Shown here: in pieces, positions 15,676 to 23,507 of the stretch
Position numbering within the stretch: position 1 is the first letter of the stretch
Layout of the letters: each line of letters opens with the position of its first letter
IMG/VR virus record: IMGVR_UViG_3300037247_000128
Location: 1 to 23,522 of that record
Length of the DNA: 23,522 nucleotides
Strand: one strand, 5' to 3'
Origin: a virus
Notes under the pieces: generated by a model
What the model saw: the letters and a program-made list of their open reading frames with translations, nothing else
Told to the model about the DNA's origin: nothing
Databases searched by the model: none
Made by a program: the position numbers and the translations under genes

Positions 15676-16487
15676 TACTTCTTAATCTCTTTTTTGTAAG
15701 CTGATTGAATACCCATTGCGATTTGTTGATTTTCAACATCTTTAATGTACGCAATAGATTCTTCTAATCCACTTCCTAACATGATATCCTCAAAATATAG
15801 AGGCATGTCAGTACCAGTACCTGTTCCATGTTTCTTCACAATACCAGCTTTGATAAGCTTCATGAAGTAAACTTTGTCTTTGAACAACTTGTCTCCAACA
15901 ACGTTTAGGAACTTTCCTGGATCTTCTTCAACTAACTCTCCAAGTCTGTTTTGGCAAACTTCAAAGTCAAGATCAGAAGGGTCTTTACCAAACATAAACA
16001 ATGCATCGACTGTTTCTGCTTGAGTAAGTTTAACATACTTAGCGTATGCTTGTGCGATAACGTTACGTTTCGAGTTAGAAACTTTAGCTTCACCCGACTC
16101 AGTTATCATAATATATTCAGCAGCTGCGTTAGTTCTTAATTCACTTACGCTTAATACTACTGTTGGGTCTGCTTTTAAAATCTGATACTGTAATCTCTCA
16201 CGAGGGTTACTAGTATTTATTGTTAGACCGTCTGCAGGAATAGCTATTTTATAAGTACTCCAGTACTTAGAACTTTTTGCTAAACTTCCTCTTTCTAAAC
16301 CAAGAGATTGTTCAAACTCGATTTCTTCTTTTTCAGTCATTCCGGTGCGTAATGCTCCGGTATCTCTGTTAAGACCAGGAACGTACTCGTCTTTACAGTT
16401 GTCATACATTGGTAATGTTTTACCAGTCTTTGGGTCTTTAGCGCCCCAGTTGATAAGTCTATCGACCTTTTTTATTTTCGTTATCAT
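15675..16487 (-). CDS. 270-residue putative virion protein downstream of the capsid gene
   Basis: A soluble, mixed-charge protein. The N-terminal ~60 residues are extended (MITKIKKVDRLINWGAKDPK), then come RERLQYQILKADPTVVLSV and a helical region (SKRNVIAQAYAKYVKLTQAE). It ends in KKEIKK. No catalytic motif, signal peptide or membrane segment was seen. The gene follows the capsid gene after an intrinsic terminator and overlaps the next connector gene by one base, so it is made with a ring protein. The start is preceded by AAAGGGAAGAC, a weak Shine-Dalgarno-like run. A minor or auxiliary capsid protein, or a head-completion protein, would fit. I do not recognise the family, and the role is by location only. 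Confidence 0.6.
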   Translation of the reverse strand: MITKIKKVDRLINWGAKDPKTGKTLPMYDNCKDEYVPGLNRDTGALRTGMTEKEEIEFEQSLGLERGSLAKSSKYWSTYKIAIPADGLTINTSNPRERLQYQILKADPTVVLSVSELRTNAAAEYIMITESGEAKVSNSKRNVIAQAYAKYVKLTQAETVDALFMFGKDPSDLDFEVCQNRLGELVEEDPGKFLNVVGDKLFKDKVYFMKLIKAGIVKKHGTGTGTDMPLYFEDIMLGSGLEESIAYIKDVENQQIAMGIQSAYKKEIKK

Positions 16488-16515
16488 GTCTTCCCTTTAA
16501 AACAATTTTAAAAAA

Positions 16516-16545
16516 GACCCCCTCTTAATCACAGAGGAGGGGGCC
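16516..16545 (-). terminator. Intrinsic terminator after the major capsid gene
   Basis: On the minus strand GGCCCCCTC and GAGGGGGTC pair over 9 bp (one G-T pair) around a 12-base loop, followed by six T residues (16510-16515). It starts 16 bases after the capsid stop. It should end most transcription from the scaffold-capsid unit. A degenerate promoter-like TAAAATTG (16504-16511; five of six fixed positions) lies in its tail before the next gene. Confidence 0.88.
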
Positions 16546-16561
16546 ATGTTATTTGTGAATC

Positions 16562-18028
16562 TTAGCAGATTCTTAAGATTAATTCACCACACGATGTTGG
16601 ATCCTCAACCATGATACCACACTGGCTTAAGAAGTGAACTTCATAACCATCAATACCACTTGCACGTTGTGTTCCGATAGAACTAGCTACACCGCCCATT
16701 GGGTCAGTAGAACCGTTAACATGCCACATCGCCATATCTGAGTTTTTCATCGCAACTTTGCGGATATTAGAAGCGCCATTCTTACGACCGAAGTTTAAGA
16801 TAGTAAATCTGTAAGATTCGATTGGTTTCCCAGTTAATGGGTGATACTCTCTGTTTCTAACGATGTCATCGTATGGAGGGAATTCTTTAAGAGTAAGCTC
16901 GATTCCGTTCATGAACTTCACAGTTCTGAAGTAACCGTCTACAGTTAAGTCATCTCCTTTTCCAGTGATGAATGTACCGTTATCAGTAATGGTAATACCA
17001 TTAGAGTTGTTGTACTCTTTCATCGCTCTGTCAAACTCTCTCATACCCATCTTACCAGTTAAGGCAACGAACTTATGATCTCCACCCCACTTGTCAGCTG
17101 CGTAGCTTAAGTCAAGTAAGAACTCGTCCAAGATTTCGTAAGTAAGAGTTGTGTAATAACGCTTGTTAGCTGGTGAGATTTGCTCTCTAAAACCTGCTCC
17201 GTGATAGATAGGTCTTTTGTTCTCTCCTTCTAAAGTAACAATCCCTTGCGAGTTTTTGTTATACTTAGAGTAGATGTAAGATCTATCAATTTCTCTGTAC
17301 CACTTAGCCATAGCAGTCCACTCAGCTAATTTAGTCCAAAGTTTAGTTGATTTAGAAGGATCAGCTGGATCAAACAACTCGACAACCATAACAGCTTGGG
17401 CTGCTTCCCTTGTCACTTTGTAAGTCTTACGCATTGTCGTAAGTTGGTTACGCAATTTGTAAGGAGTAGTATATCCGTGTCCACCACCCTTGTTAGAGTA
17501 TTCTTCAACTGAACTCCAATCTTTAGACCATCTAGCTCCTGGTTGTAAGAACTTAGGATCACAGAATGCTTCGTAAGAAGGATCAGTTAATTGAACAGTG
17601 TAGACATAACCTGAACCTGTTTGATAAGGCTCACTTAATACGTGAACTTGAGTTCTTGTATCATCAGCGATAAGGTTGTCAGATATTTCGAACCATTTCT
17701 CCGCCAAGATAATCTTGAACGGCATACCAGCGTATCCAGGAGAAGCATTACCTTCATCTGATGATTGCTGAACTTCGATAGCTCTTTCTGATTGTGAGTG
17801 TAACATCCACTCGTATTCTCTGTCAGTAACATATTGTGTGTTACCGATACCTCCAGTTAACAGAGACAAAACGTTATTATCCTGTATACCAAAAGCATAA
17901 GCTAACACAGAACCTACTTTTTCAGGCTCTGTCAAGTATGCGTTTGACAGGTGGTTTGTTTCCGTCAAACCTGAGAAGTCTCTAGATTGATACACCTGTA
18001 AAGGTGATACTTTAGTAGTACTTGCCAT
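16562..18028 (-). CDS. Major capsid protein, 488 residues
   Basis: The N-terminal stretch VYQSRDFSGLTETNHLSNAY, followed by TEPEKVGSVLAYAFG (residues 12-47), closely matches what I remember of crAss-like major capsid proteins, and the length is typical of that HK97-fold family. Further along are NREYHPLTGKPIESYRFTIL and a C-terminal GTQRASGIDGYEVHFLSQCG region. It assembles the icosahedral shell on the scaffold protein and portal. The gene follows the scaffold-like gene by 20 bases with an A-rich leader (ATAAATACGAATAACT) and no Shine-Dalgarno sequence. A strong terminator directly downstream isolates it, consistent with very high expression. No exact TAnnTTTG box lies in the short gap upstream, so it is probably read from the box before the scaffold gene. 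Conventional stop TAA. Confidence 0.87.
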   Translation of the reverse strand: MASTTKVSPLQVYQSRDFSGLTETNHLSNAYLTEPEKVGSVLAYAFGIQDNNVLSLLTGGIGNTQYVTDREYEWMLHSQSERAIEVQQSSDEGNASPGYAGMPFKIILAEKWFEISDNLIADDTRTQVHVLSEPYQTGSGYVYTVQLTDPSYEAFCDPKFLQPGARWSKDWSSVEEYSNKGGGHGYTTPYKLRNQLTTMRKTYKVTREAAQAVMVVELFDPADPSKSTKLWTKLAEWTAMAKWYREIDRSYIYSKYNKNSQGIVTLEGENKRPIYHGAGFREQISPANKRYYTTLTYEILDEFLLDLSYAADKWGGDHKFVALTGKMGMREFDRAMKEYNNSNGITITDNGTFITGKGDDLTVDGYFRTVKFMNGIELTLKEFPPYDDIVRNREYHPLTGKPIESYRFTILNFGRKNGASNIRKVAMKNSDMAMWHVNGSTDPMGGVASSIGTQRASGIDGYEVHFLSQCGIMVEDPTSCGELILRIC

Positions 18029-18048
18029 AGTTATTCGTATTTATAGTC

Positions 18049-19203
18049 TTACATCGACCAAGGAATGTTTCCAAGATCTTGATTTGTTCTTTTTACTTCA
18101 TTAGCTGACCTCTTTGGCGCAGCGTTCGGATCTGTCACTCTTGACAGTTTTCTTCTTAAAGTTCTCGCTTGTTTAGTAGCGATGTCTTTAGAAAGCTTTT
18201 CTTTATCAAAACCTTCCATTGCAAAGTATGCATATAATAGTCGGTTTTCTGCGGTGTCTTCTTTGTCAAATTTAGACTTACCTTCTTTGTCTTTTTTAGT
18301 GATGTAGTCATAAAGCTTTTTAGCTTTTGCTTCAGTAACTTTAAACCCAGATAATTCTCTAGTTTCCATTACTGTTGTTTTAAAACCTTCAGCTTGTTCT
18401 GCAGCCAATTTAACTTGTTCTGCTTTACTAGCTTCTGCTTTTGCAAGAAAGTCAGCATTCTTTTTTTCTTGAAGTTTAGCTAACTTTTTTCTGGCTACAC
18501 CAGCTTGTTTTTTTAAGATACCGCCTTCGATATAATCGTTGACAGCTTCTTTAATTTCTTCTTCGTCGAATTCTTGTTCTTTTAACAAGTCTTCCACAAG
18601 ATGGATTTGATTTTGTGTGTAATCATTTCCGTCTTTGTCTTCTAACGGTATCGTGTTAAAGTCGATTTGCTTAGACATTTTTTCAAAGTCTCCAACATTA
18701 CCTCCTTTTTCTAACACTTCTAGTAACTTTCTAGCGTCATCTCCTAAGTTCTCTTTATAGGCAGATATTGCAGCTGTACTTTTCTTTTCAACCGTTTCGT
18801 TGATCAGTTCTTTCAATCCTGCTTCTGTATCGAAGTCATAATCTTTTTCTGACTCTTCGTCATAAAATAGAACATCGTCATCAACTAGACCTTGTGCTAA
18901 AGACTGGAACTGTGTAGGTTCATCTTTAACTGGTTCATCCGGTGTTTTTGTAGAGGCATCTTCCTTTCCTTCGTCTACTGGTGTTTCCACCGCTGCGTCC
19001 TGTTTCTCTACGACGTCTTTTACCGGGTCCTCCCCTGGATCAATTTCTACTTTCTCAGGCTCTTCCTGATCTATTTGAGTAACACCAGACTCTCCTGATT
19101 TTATTACTTCTACTTTTACTTCTGATGCTGCGTCTCCGTCTGCATCATATTTGCTCGTATCTATGTCCCAGACATTTGCAAAACTTGTTTCTTCCTTCCC
19201 CAT
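18049..19203 (-). CDS. Scaffold-like protein, 384 residues
   Basis: The N-terminal ~130 residues are strongly acidic and low in complexity, rich in Asp, Glu, Val, Pro and Thr (EEPEKVEIDPGEDPVKDVVE). From about residue 190 there are long charged helices (EQEFDEEEIKEAVNDYIEGG; KKLAKLQEKKNADFLAKAEA) likely to form coiled coils, and the C-terminus is basic (QARTLRRKLSRV). Acidic start, helical body, basic tail and a place directly before the capsid gene are the classic marks of a capsid scaffolding protein, which gathers capsid subunits on the portal and is later removed. No protease motif (for example GxSxG) was seen. The start at 19203 is 4 bases after a TAnnTTTG box. Function rests on composition and location; the coding call is secure. 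Confidence 0.72.
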   Translation of the reverse strand: MGKEETSFANVWDIDTSKYDADGDAASEVKVEVIKSGESGVTQIDQEEPEKVEIDPGEDPVKDVVEKQDAAVETPVDEGKEDASTKTPDEPVKDEPTQFQSLAQGLVDDDVLFYDEESEKDYDFDTEAGLKELINETVEKKSTAAISAYKENLGDDARKLLEVLEKGGNVGDFEKMSKQIDFNTIPLEDKDGNDYTQNQIHLVEDLLKEQEFDEEEIKEAVNDYIEGGILKKQAGVARKKLAKLQEKKNADFLAKAEASKAEQVKLAAEQAEGFKTTVMETRELSGFKVTEAKAKKLYDYITKKDKEGKSKFDKEDTAENRLLYAYFAMEGFDKEKLSKDIATKQARTLRRKLSRVTDPNAAPKRSANEVKRTNQDLGNIPWSM

Positions 19204-19207
19204 AATT

Positions 19208-19215
19208 CAAAGTTA
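19208..19215 (-). promoter_or_regulatory. TAnnTTTG promoter box for scaffold and capsid, 4 bases before ATG
   Basis: TAACTTTG on the minus strand matches the Bacteroidota -7 element exactly. Four bases (AATT) separate it from ATG 19203, the same spacing as at the tail-block promoter. It lies in the largest gene-free gap of the window (84 bases). No clear TTG at -33 was found. Confidence 0.6.
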
Positions 19216-19275
19216 AATTAGTTTTCTTAAAAATCCATAAAGTTCGTGTACTTCGTAATGAGGTAAACAAACTCA

Positions 19276-19300
19276 AAGGGCGTTAAGTTACTTTGCCCTT
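19276..19300 (-). terminator. Weak hairpin at the end of the 604-residue gene
   Basis: On the minus strand AAGGGC and GCCCTT pair over 6 bp around a 13-base loop that contains the TAA stop, followed by TGAGTTTGTTT rather than a clean T run. It could be a weak terminator or attenuator before the scaffold promoter. It is far less convincing than the two terminators further left. Confidence 0.35.
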
Positions 19301-21102
19301 CCGTTAGCTTTTCGCCCAGGTTTCATGTAACACCCGTACTTAGCCATGAGTCCTCTCGCTCCGTTAGTATTAATACCATCTCTAAAAGTACCATACAACT
19401 CATTATTTCTTTGTTGATACATAGCTCTCTGTTCATCAGTGAGTTGTAGTTCAGGAGCTCCTTGTTGCATATCAGACACAGGAGTTTGAGACGTATCCAT
19501 CTCTTCTTCTGTAGGATTTTCAGCAACTGGCATAGTACCTTCCATTTCTTTTTTAGCTTTACGTTCATCAAAAGCGGTACCTACTGTCCCTAAAGCTGAG
19601 CCAGCCATACCTATAGTAGCTCCTGTTTTAGCAACATCGGCATCTCCAGATAAACCTCCAAACAAAGAAGTTAATCCTCCTACACCACCCATTATACTAC
19701 CAGCAGCAGCTAAACCTCCCATATACTTAGGGGGAGAGTCTGACTTCATTCCTTTTTTATACTTTTTCATATCTTCATTTTTATATCCTTGTGAAGAATA
19801 ATATTCAGCTAATTCTGCGCCAGCTACGAGTACGCCTGCTTGATTTTTAAAAGCGTGCCTAACAGCTTCTTGTCCAGATAGTTGTTTTAATTCTCCTCTT
19901 TTTTGAGGAACTGGTTTATCACCTTCAATTATTGTAGGGTACACTAAAAAACCTTCTTTACCTATATCAGTATAAGCCATTCTATGAGTTGACACAGTTC
20001 CGTCATTATTCTTAATAACTTTTCTGTCCGGGTCATTAGCTCTTTGTATAAAGTTTTGTCCGCGATTACGGTAGTTCAATACCTTACTCATGGCTTCATA
20101 CTCTAAGTTTTTTTTAGGATCTGGAGGAGGGTTTGCTACTCCTTTTCCATACCTTTTCATATTTACACCGCCTGGGTATTTGTTTATATCTTTAGTATTG
20201 TATTCTTTAAGGGCATCCTTAGTATCTTTACCGGCAACACCATCGTAAGTACCGTCTTTCTTTAAAGAAGAACTCATATCGTAACCTTTGTCAGCCAAAT
20301 TCTTTTGTAACGTCTGTATATATTTTTTTCTCAAGTCCTTTCCGTTAGCTGCGCCGAACTCTCTATTGTCAGTGAACAAAGGTAACATGTTTTGAGCGTT
20401 CTTAAACATCTCTTTACTATCACTTATATCCCTATCCATCGTCTCCTTATAGTCCTTAGATGTTCTTCCACTAACATCCATCACAGCATACCTATCTTGC
20501 ATCTTCTTTAGAGTGTTAGCTGGAGTCTCAAGGCCTTCACTCCTCTTTAAGTTAAAAGCATCACACTGACCGTCGGCACAGTTGTTAGTAAAAAGGTCCC
20601 AGTCTGTTCCGTCTTCCAGTGCTTCATCATATTTGTCGAACCACTTCAACTGATCATCATAAGACCTGCCGTAAATTCTGTATGTTGCGCTAGGTTCTAC
20701 TTCTGAGTCCCCAGAAGTAAATGTTTTACCAGGTCTCGCATCTATGGCGGCTGGGTTTTCTACAGCGTTAACACCAGTCTCATGTCTGTTAGAAGATATG
20801 TGACCAGGAAGGAACCCTCCATTCTTACTAAAGTTAGAACCGATATTGTAGTACTCTACATCAGTATCCGTATAATCTCTATAACCTTCATCTTTCTTTT
20901 TACCGTTTGCTCCATAGGCTTTGAACTCTTGGTTAGGGGTACCTTTATACTTAGTATTATAACGTTTGCCCCTGTATAAGAACTCTTTCTTGCCATCTTT
21001 TTTGGCAGACTTATAAGCCTTGTCAAAAGAGTCCTCTTCGTCGTAATCTTCTACTCCCCAGTTCTTAGGGTTGTACCAATATGATGCGTGTTCTTCTGGC
21101 AT
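19288..21102 (-). CDS. Mosaic virion protein: permuted papain-like motif, peptidoglycan-binding motif, Gly-rich segment
   Basis: Residues 1-64 carry a small motif (KKEFLYRGKRYNTKYKGTP) seen at the start of many Bacteroidota phage proteins. Residues ~84-205 look like a circularly permuted papain-type (NlpC/P60- or LRAT-like) domain: a His in LPGH (His101) comes first and a Cys in TNNCADGQC (Cys175) later, as in permuted families. Residues 256-303 fit a peptidoglycan-binding fold (IQTLQKNLADKGY, DGVAGKDTKDAL). Residues 333-440 contain NFIQRANDP and DGTVSTHRMA, a block common in phage internal proteins. Residues 461-512 are a Gly/Ala-rich hydrophobic stretch. Two near-identical linkers, NMKRYGKG (314-321) and DMKKYKKG (444-451), part these blocks. 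The start overlaps the portal stop (TAATG) with AGGAG upstream, so it is coupled to portal translation. It may be a wall-acting ejected protein; activity is unproven. Confidence 0.68.
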   Translation of the reverse strand: MPEEHASYWYNPKNWGVEDYDEEDSFDKAYKSAKKDGKKEFLYRGKRYNTKYKGTPNQEFKAYGANGKKKDEGYRDYTDTDVEYYNIGSNFSKNGGFLPGHISSNRHETGVNAVENPAAIDARPGKTFTSGDSEVEPSATYRIYGRSYDDQLKWFDKYDEALEDGTDWDLFTNNCADGQCDAFNLKRSEGLETPANTLKKMQDRYAVMDVSGRTSKDYKETMDRDISDSKEMFKNAQNMLPLFTDNREFGAANGKDLRKKYIQTLQKNLADKGYDMSSSLKKDGTYDGVAGKDTKDALKEYNTKDINKYPGGVNMKRYGKGVANPPPDPKKNLEYEAMSKVLNYRNRGQNFIQRANDPDRKVIKNNDGTVSTHRMAYTDIGKEGFLVYPTIIEGDKPVPQKRGELKQLSGQEAVRHAFKNQAGVLVAGAELAEYYSSQGYKNEDMKKYKKGMKSDSPPKYMGGLAAAGSIMGGVGGLTSLFGGLSGDADVAKTGATIGMAGSALGTVGTAFDERKAKKEMEGTMPVAENPTEEEMDTSQTPVSDMQQGAPELQLTDEQRAMYQQRNNELYGTFRDGINTNGARGLMAKYGCYMKPGRKANGRAK

Positions 21103-23507
21103 TATTTTTCTCCTGTGACTTTGTTCTTCAACGCAGTCTTGTTGTTATCTTTATTCATACGCTCTTTAGACCTAATGTCTTCCATCTTGACAGCTCGATC
21201 TTTAGCATTTTCTGATTGTGTAGTAGCCCTATCTGCAGCTTTGTTTGCTGCTTCAGATGCGACCCTACTCTGATCAATAGCTAATCTCGCTGCCTCCATA
21301 GCTTCTAAGCTTCCTGAATCTGCAGTGTCAGTATCAAAACCGGTAGCTTTTATACCAGCTTCCATAAGTTTAGCTTCACGATCTAATGCATTTTGCTCAG
21401 CAATAAAGTTTCTTTCAGCTTCTTTTTCTGCAGCTTGTGCTTCAATCATCTGTTGTTGCATTTGTTGTTGTTGCTGCATTTGAGCTTGTTCTTGCTCTTG
21501 TTTCTTAGCTTCAGATTCTCTGATCTTATTAGATAACTCAGATACACTTTCTGCTTTGAACATTGATATAATGTCACTGAAGCTAGCTTTATCAGCTGAC
21601 AACATCATAGTAGACATTTGCTCTAGTTTCTGGAATATCATGTTATCTCTAGACGAGTTAGTCAAGAATATACCATAATCAGAATCTGAGAACTTATCCA
21701 TGTCAATCTCAGCGTTTATCCTTTGGACATCGTCTACAATGTATTGTAGCTTTTTAGATGATGGATAAGCAAACTTTGCCGTTTCTAACAATTGAGTAAG
21801 AACACTTTTCTTAATCTCGTTGTGAATATAGAACCAAGGTTCTGTAATATATGAAGAGTTATTAGTCGCGGCTCTAGTTGCCGTTGCTGTTTCACTAGCA
21901 CTAACTGACCCTTCTCTTTGTGGTGTAATACCTACTATCTTATCGACTAATTGTTCAATCTTTGAAAGTATTCCTACATACTGACCAACTGCTTGGCTAA
22001 GCCCCATGTCAATATTAGAGAACTGATTAAACTGACTTGTCTGTCCTTGAAACTTATCTTTACCTTCCTCAAACGAATTGATAAAAGCAATCCCAACATT
22101 ATCAAACATATACATCCACTTATCTAAGTCAATGCCTTCTGAACGTGGAATTTGAGCGATATCCATCACCATCTTCTTACCCTTAGCTTTCGCAAGCTCC
22201 ATTTCTAATCGGTACCAGATGATATTATACAAGTACTGATGTGGTTTAAGTAAGTCTACTAGTGACGTTTGAACAGAGTTAGTTGCATTATATACGCGAC
22301 CGATGTAAGGAAGTTTAACTTCACTTGGGTTATCCATCGATCGAGATTGGTTCGGCATAGGCTCAATGTTAAGAAACATATCACCAATTTGTGTACCGTG
22401 CCATACATCAGGAATCCATCGCCATTCTAACGAATATCCTGCTTCTTTCATTTCTGGAGATAACTTAAACGACTCGTCAACAATACCTTCTTGTTCTTCA
22501 CCGTTCTCGTCGTCATAACGTACAAAACCAATTTTCTTCATTGATTTCCATACTACATGAGTAACTCTATATTGACTTGAGTTTGACTTAGATTTTGTAG
22601 AGTTAGAACCATGTTCAAAAAAATCTACCTGATCTTCAGTATAACCAAAGCCAGGTACCATGTTGTTGTTTATAGCCTGTGTTAAATCACCATCATCTAT
22701 GCGTTTAACTTCATCTGGTGTTAAGTACTCACCATACTCATCAAGTATCTGACCAGCTGTCATCCAGCGATCTTCTCTAAACCAATCACCATCTTCAATA
22801 CAAGGATTGTCAGGGTTTCTATCAAAGTCACAGTTTAACGGATTACAAACACGTTGTCTAGGTTCGCCGTTAACTATACCGACATAATGCACTTCTTCAG
22901 CAGCTATCATAGCATGCTCCCAACCTTCGTTAAATTTAAGTGCAAGTTTTTCTTTATGTTCTAAATACTTAAGTATGTCTGCGCCCCATTGCTCTCTAAT
23001 ATCAGTAAGACTACTTTGAGCATACTTTAAAACTTGTTCAAATGTTTCAGGCTCAACAGGTTCACCTGTATTCGGATCTGTTTGTTGTATTTGAGGTATA
23101 CCAGATTCTTTAGCAAGTATGTCTTGTGCTGTTTTAAGTAAAAGCTTTTTAGTTTCGTCTTCTTTCCAACTAAGAGCTTCTCCGTTTGTAGCCATGACTT
23201 GCCAGTTAAAAGGTCGACTCATTTCCTCACCTTTTAACAAGTTAATCTTATTAACGATGAGATTAATGTCTCGCATCTTAGCTGGTTGATTACCTGCTTT
23301 TTTATCACCTACTCCATACGGGTCTAACACATGTTTGAAGTCTTTCTCATCCATGATAGAGTTTACAAGATCATAATTGATTTGTTTTCTAGCCCACGAA
23401 GTACGACCGTTATCTGTAGTAGATTCACCCATGTTAGCGACTGATGCAACACATTGTTCTCTCCACTTCTTACCTTTTTTAGAACTAGGTAATTTTTGTG
23501 CGGGCAT
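21102..23507 (-). CDS. Portal protein, 801 residues
   Basis: Residues ~38-66 (WARKQINYDLVNSIMDEKDF and on to VLDPYG) and 88-102 (INLLKGEEMSRPFNW) match the opening of crAss-like portals, as do EDGDWFREDRWMTAGQILDE and, later, YRLEMELAKAKGKKMVMDIA and the region TPQREGSVSASETATATRAA. The length (~800) is typical. Twelve copies would form the DNA-entry ring at one capsid vertex, contacting terminase during packaging and the ring proteins afterwards. The C-terminal ~150 residues are a long Gln/Ala/Glu-rich coiled coil, including a near poly-Gln run (QMQQQQQMQQQ) at about residues 669-689. The start is 15 bases from the window edge, so its upstream signals are not visible; the terminase gene would be expected there. 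The stop overlaps the next gene (TAATG). No frameshift or missing part was seen. Confidence 0.87.
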   Translation of the reverse strand: MPAQKLPSSKKGKKWREQCVASVANMGESTTDNGRTSWARKQINYDLVNSIMDEKDFKHVLDPYGVGDKKAGNQPAKMRDINLIVNKINLLKGEEMSRPFNWQVMATNGEALSWKEDETKKLLLKTAQDILAKESGIPQIQQTDPNTGEPVEPETFEQVLKYAQSSLTDIREQWGADILKYLEHKEKLALKFNEGWEHAMIAAEEVHYVGIVNGEPRQRVCNPLNCDFDRNPDNPCIEDGDWFREDRWMTAGQILDEYGEYLTPDEVKRIDDGDLTQAINNNMVPGFGYTEDQVDFFEHGSNSTKSKSNSSQYRVTHVVWKSMKKIGFVRYDDENGEEQEGIVDESFKLSPEMKEAGYSLEWRWIPDVWHGTQIGDMFLNIEPMPNQSRSMDNPSEVKLPYIGRVYNATNSVQTSLVDLLKPHQYLYNIIWYRLEMELAKAKGKKMVMDIAQIPRSEGIDLDKWMYMFDNVGIAFINSFEEGKDKFQGQTSQFNQFSNIDMGLSQAVGQYVGILSKIEQLVDKIVGITPQREGSVSASETATATRAATNNSSYITEPWFYIHNEIKKSVLTQLLETAKFAYPSSKKLQYIVDDVQRINAEIDMDKFSDSDYGIFLTNSSRDNMIFQKLEQMSTMMLSADKASFSDIISMFKAESVSELSNKIRESEAKKQEQEQAQMQQQQQMQQQMIEAQAAEKEAERNFIAEQNALDREAKLMEAGIKATGFDTDTADSGSLEAMEAARLAIDQSRVASEAANKAADRATTQSENAKDRAVKMEDIRSKERMNKDNNKTALKNKVTGEK
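21108..21113 (-). promoter_or_regulatory. Shine-Dalgarno-like site for the mosaic protein gene
   Basis: AGGAGA on the minus strand lies 5 bases before the ATG at 21102, inside the last codons of the portal gene. It is the clearest Shine-Dalgarno-like sequence in the window; most other starts have only A-rich or uninformative leaders, as expected for a Bacteroidota host. Part of the signal may simply reflect the codons for GEK. Confidence 0.4.

Noticed and set aside
16504-16511. TAAAATTG as a promoter for the 270-residue gene
   Set aside because: It misses one of six fixed positions of TAnnTTTG and overlaps the T-run of the terminator, so it was kept only as a note.
17635-17832. 65-residue open frame on the minus strand inside the capsid gene
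   Set aside because: Out of frame within a well-recognised capsid gene and without its own start signal.
19323-19571. 82-residue open frame on the minus strand inside the mosaic protein gene
   Set aside because: Out-of-frame shadow of the Gly-rich and C-terminal part of the 604-residue protein; Lys/Leu-rich nonsense-like composition.
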